The notes below the pieces were generated by a model, which worked only from the letters and a program-made list of their open reading frames with translations, did no database searches and was not told where the DNA came from. 28,641 nt of DNA from Bondarzewia mesenterica (lineage: Eukaryota > Basidiomycota > Agaricomycetes > Russulales > Bondarzewiaceae). This document shows positions 9,562 through 20,846 of the stretch, one piece after another (position 1 is the first letter of the stretch; each line of letters begins with the position of its first letter). A program made the translations under genes and the position numbers. The stretch spans positions 1 through 28,641 of the forward strand of contig SGPL01000429.1 of NCBI GenBank assembly GCA_004802705.1. Direction: 5' to 3'.

Positions 9562-10999
9562 TTACAAAGGCTCGATATGGGGGACAGGGCCGATGGGGAC
9601 GATACGGTAAGGATTGATCTGCGGACAGTAAATTAGACCAAGCCTCCCTGTGGGAGAGAAGGGACAACGCGCCATTGGGTGAGACCAATAATAATGCGTC
9701 TTGATATGCTCAAAGTCGGTCGTCGACTGGAACGCGTAATTCTGCCAGTACAACCTGCGGAGCCACCTACCAAGATCAATTCGTGGTCAGCGTCAACGTG
9801 TACTTCGATACAGGATGCCAGACAGTATCGGCAAAAAAAAACTGACAAATGGATGTTCGGGTACCCTCCGCGGATGGTACGTATGTTGCACTTGAAATGC
9901 CCGACATACACCGGATCGAATCGCACGATCGTGACGAAAAGTCGGATATCTGCCTCTGAGAGGCGGTCGCCGATGAGGTAAGTCTTGCTCTTGAGCATCT
10001 TCTCGATGCGGTCAAGCGCTTCAAAAAGCGGGATGACGGCCGCACGGTATGCCTCGAAGGTGGTCGCGAAGCCTGATTTATATACACCATCTACAAATTC
10101 GTCAACCGATAGCATTAGCTCTCGCCACGCTTTCTCATGAATTGGAGACGAAAACGCACTGTTGATGGCATCGTACACCCATTCATTGACACTATCGATC
10201 TCCTTGCGCAACTCCTCAGGATAAAAGTCCAATTCGGCCTTTTCTTTGGGAATCAGACCGTTGAAGGCAGTGTTGAAAATTCGAATGATCTCAGAAGACT
10301 CGTTATTCACAATCGTGTGCTGCTTTTTATCCCACAGCACGGGTACGGTGAACCTATATGGAATTAAATCCCATATCTTCAGTATATCGTCAAGGTAACA
10401 TGAGGGTGGGGAGTGCAGCGCACCTGCCAGAATATTCGGGGTTGGCACGAAGGTAGAGTTCCTTGATATGCTGAGCATTGTACAAGGGGTCGACATCGGC
10501 TCCAGGGAATTTGTCCGCGGAGGCGAATGGCCAGCCTTGATCTCCCATATGAGGGGAAACAACAGAAACGCCTGGCAGCATTGCGTGGGCTCGAGTGAGC
10601 CTCACTATCAAAGAGAAAGGGGGCGGCTCACCAATTATGTCCTCAAGCCCCTTGAGCTTGCGCATAATCAGCGTGCGCGTAGCCCATGCTAGACCGCGGA
10701 GTAATACATAGTTAGCTAAAATCCTATCCTACGCGGCAATAATAGTGCTCACGACACGCATAGGAAACATATAGATGATAGCGATCTGCACATATAAAAA
10801 AGCATTCAGTCCTCGGGCTGCTCATACCGTAACGAATCCTGGATGAGGACTTCGTCTCACCGTTCTCAGGCGGAAACTGCCCCCCTTTCTCGACGGAGTT
10901 CCTGAAGACCGATGGAAGTCGTTTAAAAGAACCATCACTGTCCACCGTCATCTTCGCGATATCTGATTGGCGTGAAACGTCTCGTGCGGGTGCCGACAT
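9562..10999 (-). CDS. Glutathionyl-hydroquinone reductase A (xi-class GST, Ecm4/Gto-like)
   Basis: These enzymes use glutathione to reduce glutathionyl-hydroquinones and are prominent in lignin-degrading fungi. Exons (-): 10999-10861, 10785-10753, 10688-10632, 10571-10424, 10353-10160, 10090-9847, 9766-9673 and 9618-9562, giving 321 aa in phase. Motifs in order are [16 protein letters not shown], then the catalytic CPWA formed across the second intron (TGT C|CA TGG GCT), [28 protein letters not shown], the C-terminal helical domain with GDRLSEADIRLF and [13 protein letters not shown], and [16 protein letters not shown] at the end. The start at 10999 is preferred over ATGs further upstream because a TATA box at 11123-11130 lies downstream of those. 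The last intron (9619-9672) has a GC donor and is open in frame, so retention would add 18 residues. The OPT transporter lies upstream on the same strand. Confidence 0.93.
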
Positions 11000-11657
11000 G
11001 CTGATCTGACGAGTTATCGCGGACAAACGGGAGTTTGTTTGTGAGTTTGTTTGATAGAGCGACAGAGGGGTGTTTGTGCGAGAGAGTGTGGTTGACAAAG
11101 ACCGCCTAGGAACCAGTGACGGTTTATAAATGCCCGGGCGACGGAGCTGGGAGAGCAATGGATTGGAAAGTGACTTCATCGCTGACAAGTGCACGGGCGG
11201 CTGCCTTGATATGGGTTTTGATTCACTTGCCCAATTTGTGCCTCAACACTACGTCGCGGCTGTCTTGGTGACTGCGATGTGGGCTGGCCATGAGTCAGAC
11301 GTGTTCGTCTTTATGAACCATCAGAGTCGATGCGGAAGTTGGCAGCGGAACAGAAAAGGCGGGCGCGTCACCCGTCGGGAACCCTTGACCATATACGGCA
11401 GCACGATCTCACCCGAATCGCGTCAGCGCTAGGGAAGATGATGAGCAAGACCTCATCAGCCTTACCCACCTCCTCGAACAGACATCAGCGTTATAATTGC
11501 GCTGGTGAATCAATTTGAGTATGAGATTGTCATTACAAGACATACAGCAAATCGTCGGGGACGTATTAGTATACATGCCATTAACAAACAACATCCAGTT
11601 CATTTCAGTCATCCCAAGAAAAAATACGAAGGAAAATCATAGAGGTACATTCCAATA
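11000..11657. other. Intergenic, promoter of reductase A and 3' flank of the OPT gene
   Basis: Apart from the TATA box, no coding region is supported. The longer open frames here translate to unordered sequence without family motifs. Confidence 0.5.
11123..11130 (-). promoter_or_regulatory. TATA box of reductase A
   Basis: TTTATAAA, about 125 bp upstream of the ATG at 10999 on the - strand. Its position argues that the in-frame ATGs at 11179 and 11194, which would add an Arg/Ser-rich mitochondrial-like leader, are outside the main transcript. Confidence 0.5.
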
Positions 11658-14600
11658 TCAACCGCACCACTCAAGACCCGGACAGCCGATAATAGTTCCG
11701 AATTCTGTAAAAACGAACAAAGTCCTCGTAAGTGACACTCTCACCCACGTGCGGAAAGAAAAGTCAACTCACTGGACCCATCGACGCCAGCAACGGCCAG
11801 CAGAGCGCCAAACACGCCGCCGAGACCCTCGCCAGCCAACAGACCGGCCGAAATGGGGAACATGTACATGTCATACGACGCAGGGTTGCGCCTCTGCCAG
11901 ATGTAGTTAAACGTCGCGCCGAAGATCATGGCGATGGGGTAGTACACCTGGGGCACGACGAACGCAAGGCCGACCGCGTTCCAGTTGGGCACCCAGTGCC
12001 AGTGCTTCTTGGGGATTAGGAAATGCTTCGCAACGACGGAGATGACGGAGAAGATGCCGAGCGCGATGGCGGTATAACCAGACGAGGACGGAATCGCTGC
12101 ATGTCATCATCGAGTCAGCTTTTGCAGAATTGCGCGAGAGAGGAAGACTTACGCAGCTTCGGGCTCGCCACGGCAAGCGCGACAGCTGCCCACGCGCTGA
12201 CAGATGGTGCACCGTATGTGCACTTGCCGTCGGCTGGAGGGTGGATAATGCATGGCGAGGCTGTCGTGAACAAAATGAACAACCCGGAAGTGAGGAACAC
12301 GGCGACGACCGCGCCCACAAGCTGCGCAACGAACTGGTTCTTTGGCTTCGCGCGGAGGAGGTAGCCAGTCTTCAAGTCACCGGTCATGTCGACAGCCTGA
12401 GCAGCTGCGCCCGCAGAGACTACACCAGCCGACAAGTTGAGCATTTCGGCAGGTCGAAGCGCGAGGCCTTGACCCTTGCCGATACCACCGAAAATGAGTT
12501 GCGAAGCCTACAAGCAAATTCAGTCAAGAGATGAGGTGCACGATTGGAAAGGAACAAACCTTTGCGACGGTGGAAATTGGATTCACGTCTGTGTAGCCGG
12601 AGGACTGCACACCAATGAACGAGAACAAGAACGCGAGGATTAGCGCAAGGATGGCCTCGCCGACGTTGACATGGAACTGGGTCGCAAGGAGGGCGCATGA
12701 CATGACGATCGAGACGAACAACCCACCCGTCCACGCCCAATTGGGAATGCGGTCTTCTTTCGGGGTCAAGTCCTCATCCTCGCCGTCATCATCGTCGGAG
12801 AACCATTTGAAAGGATTGCGGCCTCCAGTGAATTGGATCGATCGGATCGACCTGTAAACAGGGCCAGCAGCGCCAATGATCACGTCTGCAGCGGAGTACA
12901 GCAACATCATAAAAACGCCCGGCCAGAGGAGCCAGTAACGCGGAGACGGGTTATTGACGAAGTCGTCGACGCTGGCGAAATTCATTCCAAGATACGATAT
13001 CAAGGGAAACTCATTAGACACGGGAATGCCCACAGCGCGTCCGGTGGCGATGAGTGAAGGGGCGACTGATAATAACTTAATACAGCTCGTATGCAAAAGG
13101 AAAGGTGAATGACCCACTGATTCCCCAAGCCAGAACGGCACCACCAAAGAAAGACCAGGACGCATTCATACCTGAAAGCTGACCGGCTCCGAAGAAAGCA
13201 GGTGTGACTGGCATACCAGATCAGAAACTGCAGCATCACCCGGGAATATGCAGACTTACATTCTATCCACCAGCCATAGTTTTCAAGCGAAATAATGCTC
13301 GTGAAGCCAATGCGGTAGAGGGTCCAGCCAATGTGCCAGTCCCAAACCTTAAAACATTGAAAACTAAGTTGTGCCCTCTTGGTGATCAGAGAGGTACTTA
13401 CGATACCAGGGGCGTACAAAGAGACGACCTTGAAAAGGAACGCCGAAATAAGGGTGACGATCAGACCAAGCGACTTCTTCTTCGCCGCTATTGCGCCAGT
13501 GCGGCCGTTGTGAAGCGCGCGAATGGTGTAAGCAGTAGCAGCGGGAGTAGGGAACGTAAGTTTCTGATGCACGATGAAATGTTTCCTAAGGGGAATGACG
13601 AAGAACACGCCGAAAAACCCAGCGGTCACTGTCAGCGCGATCAGACGGCCGACATCTTGTTGTGGCTTGTCAGAGAGCAAGTTGAGACGATACATGGCTG
13701 GTACGGCAGAAACGAAAAGGATGCCGAGACCACCAGATGCTGTAGCGGCCGTTTGAACGGTACAGTTTTCCTTGGGACCAAAAGGGCCACCGAGAAAACG
13801 CCCGAGAAGACCGGACTCGGGTAGCACACGCGATATGGGTTTCAAGATAGCAAAACCGAAGATAGCACCGAACAATTGTGGACCGAATGTGAAGCCCGTC
13901 TTGAGACCAAGGTAGATGTTGGAGGCACCGACGACAGCGCCCAGGATACAGCCCACTAAGAGGGCACGGAAAGTGAGTTGATGTTCTTCCTCTGGCTCGT
14001 TTGGGTCGATGGGAAACGGCTTTGTACTACCAGGAAGAAAAGATGAGTTCGCAACGCAACATGAGCAATTGATAGAAGAATGGTAACAGAATAAAAGTGC
14101 ATTCAAAAGCACGACAACATTTTGAAGAGATCCTACCCTCTTCACGTCTTGGCAAGATGTTTCAAAGAAGAGTCCAAGCAGGTCCAAGCCGCTGAGAAAG
14201 CCTCCGCATATGGAATGGAACATGTGCAGCCAAGTCCAGAGAAAGGATTCGATGCACGATAGTTGGGATACAGAATTCGATTTCAGGTGGCATCTCTATG
14301 TCAATGGGATATAGAGCAAACTCGATATCCTAAGATGGAAAATCCGCGGACTTACGCAGGCCAGAGCCGCCTTCATCAACAACGACGATATGCGGTTCGC
14401 AACGCAGTCGCGCTTGATGTTAATGGCCCGTGACCTCACGCAGGCTTGAAGATTGCCTTGTTGGTATTCCATCCAACAATGTCCCCCACCATCCCACCTG
14501 CAAATGTTGTGAAAAAAAAAAAAACACTCACACGTCTGCGGTCTCGAAACTTTCCTCTACCTTGACCTCCTGTGGTGCAGAGTACTCGCGCTTCTCATCG

Positions 14601-14677
14601 CCGTATGAACTGGTCGTCTGAGACGCAGCTCGATTCACGACGGGGAGGGCGGCTTCGTCAATGAGAGCGGTGGACAT
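11658..14677 (-). CDS. OPT-superfamily oligopeptide transporter (YSL-like branch)
   Basis: OPT transporters are polytopic membrane proteins that import small peptides, glutathione-like compounds or metal chelates with protons. Exons (-): 14677-14532, 14026-13402, 13347-13260, 13207-13118, 13065-12560, 12507-12153, 12096-11773 and 11704-11658, giving 726 aa with every phase closing. The N-terminus is short, acidic and cytosolic, then PFPIDPNEPEEEHQLTFRAL leads into the first membrane segment. OPT landmarks follow: SNIYLGLKTGFTFGPQLFG, KENCTVQTAATASGGLG, ENYGWWIEFTPAFFGAGQLSG, GIPVSNEFPLISYLG, and MTGDLKTGYLL. An acidic loop (DDDDGEDED) lies mid-protein. The end GCPGLEWCG matches the usual cysteine-containing OPT C-terminus. 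The first intron is 505 nt, far longer than the others (52-70 nt for most), and could hide a short exon. The substrate cannot be inferred. It sits between the two reductase genes. Confidence 0.9.
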
Positions 14678-17001
14678 AGCGGTCGCTTTGAACCGCTGAA
14701 AGACTGTCGCGCGAACCACGGAGGTGATAGAGACGATCCAAGTGAAGAGAAGATCGTTTGAGGGAAGTCTATATCATGTGTACGAGCGTCTGCCAGCATT
14801 AAAGTTAACGGGAGATATGGTTTCACCTATGTATGACATCTTACCTATCCGACACAAGATGATGTTGCGACCATATGGCAGGTTGTACTTGGCTTGATGC
14901 ATACTGATAGAAAGCCAGCGCTCCGTTAGCCTCGACCCCGCAATTTTAGTAGATAGCAACAACCTTTTTGGATCGACAGCTCGATATCAATGTTTCCCCA
15001 CGCCGACACGTCTGTTCGTTGACCCTGCCAAGTCGCTTCAGTGTACACATTTAAGCACACTTGGAGCACAAGGCTCAACTGCAGACATCTACAACAGCAA
15101 TACATACTGTCCTGTCTCCTGCAGTCGCTTGTGAAGTTTTGATGCGCTCACCAGTCGTGTGCAGATAAATTCTTGATCAGGCGTTTCGACAAGGCGGGTT
15201 TGAAACGCCGACCGGCGAACAATCATAATTTTGCACATCCTCCATTGGCTGGACCTGCTGTAACCGCCGGACCTGGACTTGCGGACGAAAGCTTGGCATT
15301 CATCTTTTCACAGACCCAACGCTACCCAACGCGGGGTTGACCAGAATTCTTTTGGTATATGTCCTGACACAAACAGAAACTTGTATGTCTTCATGCCGCC
15401 CTCAAACAATCCTGATCACGATATGTAAGTTAGTATGGTCAGTTGAGTTGTTCCCGGATCTGGGGATCCGACATTTCTGTCCAACCTCCGGACATCCATT
15501 CATCATACCCAGATCCAGGTGAATCAATTGTCGTTTGTACGGACGAGCCTTTTCATTTACGCCTTTGACAATCTTCGCACGAGATTTGGCCAGCTGGCTC
15601 TCCTGGAGGCGTTCCTGGAAGAGCCTGGGCTGCTTCAACAATTCCACCTTCATGAAATGATCACACTCGTGCTTCACTCCCCTTCAAGCCTAAAGCTCCA
15701 TATCGTATCGCTCGTATGTCTTGACGCTTGGCGTTCAACTCACCAGCGCGCTTGGACCTGTAGATAATACTCATGCATGCATCTGCCACACATGCACCTC
15801 TACTCATTTTCTGACATCCTGCGAAGCCCGAGCCCACTTGGCATCGACGGTGAGAACCTGACTGGTATTCCACCACACGGTGTACAATCTCACATCCGGA
15901 CGCGCCTCCACTCTAACTCATATATATTTCAACTTATAGCCTGGTACACTCCAAAACACAAGTGCCGCAGCGCTCAGCCCTTCTCATTTGATGTCTTTGA
16001 TGTCTCTCAGCCATTGCTTGATAGCTGCATGCAAAAGATACGCCCATCTTAAAATACCACCAGCAGCCCATATAACTTAGAAAAATCCGTACATAAAGCT
16101 TTGGAGGTGGCACCGTTCTTCGCCTCGATCGTCGGCACTCAAATCGAATGTCGAAGCTTTATAGCATTGAGGCGTACCTAGCTTCATAATTTCTCTGGCT
16201 TTCGTCCAATAGGCCGATAGCTGCCGACAGCTCGGTGGGACAGGTGGTAAAAGTCCACTTATAAAAGTTGGCTTACTCACGATTGATATCCCAAGACCCT
16301 TGAAAATAATCTATTGTGGGGATTTGACGTTCCCTTGTAGGTACTACAAACTTGTTCATGAGGAGAGCACACCTACTGATATTGGAACTTAGGCAAGCGT
16401 AATGCATCCTGCATCCGTGTACTATCCACATATCCGACTTTTCCTGAGCTATTCCTGTGTGGTCAAAAGGTCATCTGTATAAAAGGAGATGGCTCTGAGC
16501 AATAGGAGCTGCTGCTAATAGCTCGCAAGTCTTTCGTGAGTTAACCTTTGCATTCGTGCGTTTCCCTGTGTCTCTCGGCCTGAAGTTGGCAGCGGTTGCT
16601 CAAGGCTCTGTCTTGGTCACGCAATTTTGGAGTCTGACTCATCGCCAACGCCATACAAAATGCATGATCAGAGAATGCAGGGCACGGCGAACGGGATGGG
16701 TCTCTGGAATTCAGAGGAGGTCCATACAAAAGTGACTTCTCATTGGCATCATGTCACCGGGCTTGCTTTACTCGTCGCCGAGGGCGTATCGCCGCGTTTT
16801 TAGTAAGCGAGCGGTTGCCTTACAGAATTTTGCACCCGTGATGACATCCAGACGTTCTAGATACCGAGTTAGTGACTGACGCAGTTGGTCCGGAAAGTGT
16901 GAACGCGGAGCCGCAGGCAGTATTAAGGTCGACGACGGTTTCGTCGACTCGGACCGACCCTCGAAGTGCGGATAGCACATAGCCACGTTTACATTTTCGA
17001 C
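14678..17001. other. 2.3-kb spacer between the OPT gene and reductase B, possible eroded gene on the - strand
   Basis: No gene is recognised. On the - strand some short frames look protein-like: a Lys/Arg-rich helix-forming segment at about 15653-15525 (LLKQPRLFQERLQESQ, then SRAKIVKGVNEKARPYKR), a TVDAKWARASQDVRK frame near 15850, and LSAYWTKAREIMKL near 16220-16180. They could be exons of one decayed or unfamiliar gene; I could not join them in phase. A TATA-like TATAAAAG lies at 16478-16485 on the + strand, about 520 bp before reductase B. Confidence 0.3.
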
Positions 17002-18517
17002 ATGGCATCATCCACGCTCTATCAGCAATACCGTTTCCAGGGCGGCAGCTCTTCATGGACAGTCGCATCGAGCGGCTTGGAACGCGCATCATCTGTGTTC
17101 AGGAACTTTGTCACCAAGGGCGGGTTGTTTCCACCTGAGAAAAGTGAGTATCTGGATTCAGTCAAATCGTCATTTCGCTGACGACTGTGCCAAGACCGCT
17201 ACCATCTATATGTGTCGTATGCTTGCCGTGAGTACTCAGTCAAGGGGGCGGAGGCGCTTGACATGATGCATGCTTTCTTTTCATGATCACAGAGTTTTCT
17301 TCGCGCACCCTGATCATGCGCAAGTTGAAAGGCCTTGAGGAAATAATTCGTGAGTATCGTCTCATTGCGTGATATCAACGGCTGCTCAGAAGCCGTCGTA
17401 CACAGCTGCGACCATCGTTACACCCCATCTAGGTGTAAACGGTTGGCCGTTTGCCTCCGTAGATTATTTTCCCGGGGCAGAGATAGATCCCTTATACAAT
17501 TCCAGATACGTTAAGGATCTGTACCTTCGCGCAGACCCGGACTACATTGGCAGGTGCATCTTCTCCTTTCTCTCTCCGGTAAACTCACCTGGACTCACTT
17601 GTGATGTACTCAAGTTTTACGGTTCCCGTGCTGTGGGATAAAATACAACACAAGATTGTGAACAACGAATCTGCCGACATTGTTCGGCTATTTAACTCAG
17701 CCTTCAATGACCTTCTTCCGCAAGAGGACGCCGTCAAGGACTTCTACCCTCCGGAGCTCCAAGAAGAGATCGACGCAATGAACGCGATGATGTACGAGGA
17801 CATCACTTGTACGCACCTACGTCCATTCCCCCGTCCCGCAAATCGCTGATTTCCACCTCCCTTGTCGCACCACAAAGATGGCGTGTACAATGCCGGTTTC
17901 GCGACGACACTGGACGCATACAGCGCCGCGGTCGTACCCCTCTTCGAAGCTCTCGACAGGATGGAGCGCCTGCTCGCGGGGCGGACGTACCTCGTCGGGA
18001 ACCGCCTGACTGAGGCAGACGTCCGGCTCTACGTCACCATCGTGCGTAAACCGTCGTGCCGCTCCCATCTTAGCCCTGCTGCTTGACATGTCCATCCTGG
18101 GCTCCGACGACAGATCCGCTTCGACCCCGTATATGTCGGCCACTTCAAGTGCAATCTGCGCACAATCCGACACGGATATCCGAACATTCACTTGTGAGTT
18201 CTTCTCCAAGCGAGATAAAACAAGGACAAGGACGGCGCTGATGTTTTATTTTTGATGATGTTTCCTGGCTAGATGGTTACGCCGACTGTATTGGAAAAAC
18301 GATGCATTCCAATCGACGACCGATTTTCAGCATATCAAGACTTCTTATTATTGGTCGCACAAGGAGGTGCGTCTCCGTCGTGATTCGTTCACGTACCCTT
18401 GCGTGCTCTCTTCAACCGATTCATTGAGATGTACTGAGGGAATCTGGTCCTTTTATGCAGATCAACCCGTATCGCATCGTTCCCATCGGACCTGTCCCAC
18501 ATATTGAATCTCTGTGA
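17002..18517 (+). CDS. Glutathionyl-hydroquinone reductase B (xi-class GST) with altered active-site motif
   Basis: Paralogue of reductase A. Exons: 17002-17143, 17195-17227, 17293-17349, 17406-17553, 17615-17808, 17878-18041, 18114-18193, 18273-18366 and 18461-18517, giving 322 aa in phase. It shares most intron positions with A and has one extra, at VTI|IRFDP. Visible motifs are [71 protein letters not shown] and [16 protein letters not shown]. The N-terminus differs from that of A over about 25 residues. The residues after the catalytic Cys differ: the only in-frame acceptor, CACAG at 17288-17292, yields CQFSSRTL where A has CPWATRTL. Either activity is changed or a mutation damaged the exon start. 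The rest of the frame is clean, so the gene does not look long dead. It is transcribed away from the OPT gene. Confidence 0.9.
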
Positions 18518-19055
18518 TCGCGTGGTTGGTTGGGTCTCTGTTCAAGTACCAGAGCAATAGTGGTGCTATCATACTGGTTCACACATCCTCTCGAAGGGTA
18601 CGAGACGAATAATAAGATTTTGATCATTCCACGTCGGCTTCATATTGGATAGTAAGAGCGTCCGAGTTAAGGACTATGGAAAAGCGGTATGGAGAACAAC
18701 ATGAAGATAAAACAATGATAATTGTAGCAGATATAGCAGTGAAAATCGTCCCTCTCAACCCTGAGATCATGAAAGCATGAAGTGCATGAAGAATCGCAAT
18801 CCGCAGAATAAGTAAATGAAACAACAGATATAATGTCCAAAGTTTTAACAATAACCAAGATCCATAGATGTGGATGGACGAACGCATGGATCCAGGTCGC
18901 CCTCTATTCTGATACTGTCCCGGTCATTCCAAAAATCCAGTGAAAAATCGAAGTTAAGGAGGGAAAGGTCACGGCTTTTATAGAGATAGATGAAAGCAAA
19001 TCAGATGAACACAAACCAAATAACAGTGTCGTAGCATTCATGGTCGTAGAAGTCA
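18518..19055. other. Intergenic, convergent between reductase B and the MAG-like gene
   Basis: AT-rich 3' flanks of two converging genes. Nothing coding or repetitive is seen. Confidence 0.5.
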
Positions 19056-20760
19056 TCACAACAGCAGCCCGCTCATTACGCTGGCCAGCCCGACGCTAAG
19101 TACACTAACAAGCGCTGCCATGCTCGGCGCATGCGCGCCCATAATGGCACCACCCGCGGTATTGGAAGGGGTGGAAGACGATCCCGTCTGGCTTGCTACA
19201 TTCCTGGACCCGCTCCCGCTCTGGGTGATAGTCGAGGACGCCTGCGAAGAAGAAAACGAAGGAGATGAGCTCGAGGCATTGACGGCGACGATAGATGTAG
19301 TGAGTGATGTGACGGTCACCAGAGTGCTGGACGAGGATGGAGATGGAGATGGAGATGGAGATGGAGATGGAGATGGAGATGGAGNTGGGAAGAGNGAAGA
19401 NAGAGAGGACGGGATTGGGGAGAAAGTGATGGGAGGGGACGGGGTACCCACTGCTGATGTTGCAGAGGACGAGGTCGCGACGCCCGAAACTGCCAGGCCG
19501 TTGCCAATGGTGGTTAATGTGGCGCAGGAAGAGGAATTGGGCGCGGGGTGAGCGGCAGGCGTGACGGGGTCACCTTGGTGGAAGGTGGAGGAACCGTAGA
19601 CACCCATCGGCTGAGAAAGTGAATGCGCCGGGCGTGTGTCAGCGAATTCTTTTGCTTGGCAGGAGAAAGAACGCACCTCACCGCTGTCGCCTGCGCACCC
19701 GTCAAAAGAACCATTGGCGTAATTGCCAGGCATGTTCCATTCGCAGCCCATCACGTCGTAGATATGCTGGCAGAGAGCGGGCGCGTTTGAGCCATCCTTG
19801 CAGCCTCTGAAGCAAAATTGGGTATCCGATACGAAGTTCTGGGTAATGGTTAGTTTTGTCAATACAGGATCGCATGAACGTAGAACGGAAAATAAATTGC
19901 CAGAATCAGAGATGTGGGTGTTGAAAGAGACGTACTGTCCATTCATGCAGTTGCTGGAGCTGACCGAAGGCAGAAGAAAAGACAAGGCCTCCAATGGGGT
20001 TACCTGCAGATTCGGTGTCAGTTATCCATCCAAACACGATGCAAGAGGGGGATTTACCATTCCCATCTGCACCATGGGGATCGAGTTCTCCACCTTCATC
20101 CCCCGCTGGGATGTTGATTTTGGTCAGATCGCCAACTCCTGAAAAGATCCAGCAATTGGTACTGAATTTCTGTGGTCTCATCTAGGAGGGGCGAACGCAC
20201 CAGTGATCTGAACGTAATCTGGAGTTTGCACGAAGTGAGCTCCCGTGATTGCACCGTCAGGAATCACACGGGTGCCATATCCGGCCTGGAACAGCGCTGC
20301 CTGTCAGCGCACACATACAGCATGCAGATTTTGACGTCAAAAACCTGCCTTTATACACCAGGCAACTTCTATGCGCTGTAATTATAGTCAGACAACACGA
20401 GCAAGAGCCCCTGTCCCCCTTGACTGAACGCACCTCTGTATTGCCGATTACAGAANCGGGACCCGGATCGGGAGGGGCGAATACGCAGAAGTCGTCCACC
20501 GAGTTCACTGTGCGTTAGAACGGCAACCCCCCTCAACGAGATCAACACCCAACGCGTGCCTTAGAATCAATGCAGGACTTACAGTACGCGTTTTGGCACT
20601 CGGACGTTTGGTTCGACCCAGTCCCACACTGATTCGTCCCAGACTGTCCCTGCTCACTTTGATTGGGCGCATTTGAAGGCAGATACGTCGCAGAATACGT
20701 CTGTGCGTGAGATCTGACGGCACCGAGCGAGAGTACAAGGAGAATGGCCTTTGTATACAT
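19056..20760 (-). CDS. Secreted macrophage-activating-glycoprotein-like (MAG) surface protein, probably GPI-anchored
   Basis: Basidiomycetes carry a family annotated as macrophage-activating glycoprotein; its cellular role is unknown. Exons (-): 20760-20583, 20507-20434, 20375-20349, 20285-20201, 20138-20058, 20003-19936, 19838-19677 and 19610-19056, giving 409 aa in phase. A signal peptide (MYTKAILLVLSLGAVRSHA) is followed by the conserved domain: TYSATYLPSN, NQCGTGSNQTSECQNAY, SVDDFCVFAPPDPG, IEVAWCIKAGYGTRVIPDG, VGDLTKINIPAGDEGGELD, FCFRGC, VMGCEWNMPGNY and GVYGSSTFHQGDPVTP. A long Ser/Thr/Pro linker with a (SP)n run follows. A small-residue stretch (NTAGGA) and a hydrophobic tail ending SVMSGLLL indicate a GPI anchor. 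Exon 3 is only 27 nt, and its 3' splice neighbour uses a GC donor (AAG|GCAGGT). Four N bases (19385, 19395, 19401, 20456) lie inside. The start at 20760 fits the TATA box at 20838. Confidence 0.9.
19336..19390. repeat. GATGGA hexanucleotide microsatellite inside the MAG-like gene
   Basis: About eight copies of GATGGA (+ strand) encode alternating Ser-Pro on the - strand. N bases at 19385, 19395 and 19401 mark its degraded edge, as expected where sequencing slips on repeats. Confidence 0.85.
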
Positions 20761-20837
20761 CGTGGGCCCTCGTGAACAGCCGGGGAAAGAGAGGGGTATG
20801 TTGGGAAGGAGGACGGAGCACATGTCCCGAGAAGGGC

Positions 20838-20846
20838 TTTATATAT
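20838..20846 (-). promoter_or_regulatory. TATA box of the MAG-like gene
   Basis: TTTATATAT on the + strand reads ATATATAAA on the - strand, about 80 bp upstream of the ATG at 20760, the expected core-promoter position. It supports 20760 over the upstream in-frame ATG at 20823. Confidence 0.55.

Noticed and set aside
11000..11194. N-terminal extension of reductase A resembling a mitochondrial leader
   Set aside because: The in-frame ATGs at 11179 and 11194 lie upstream of the TATA box at 11123-11130, and family similarity begins at the ATG at 10999. Kept only as a remote alternative.
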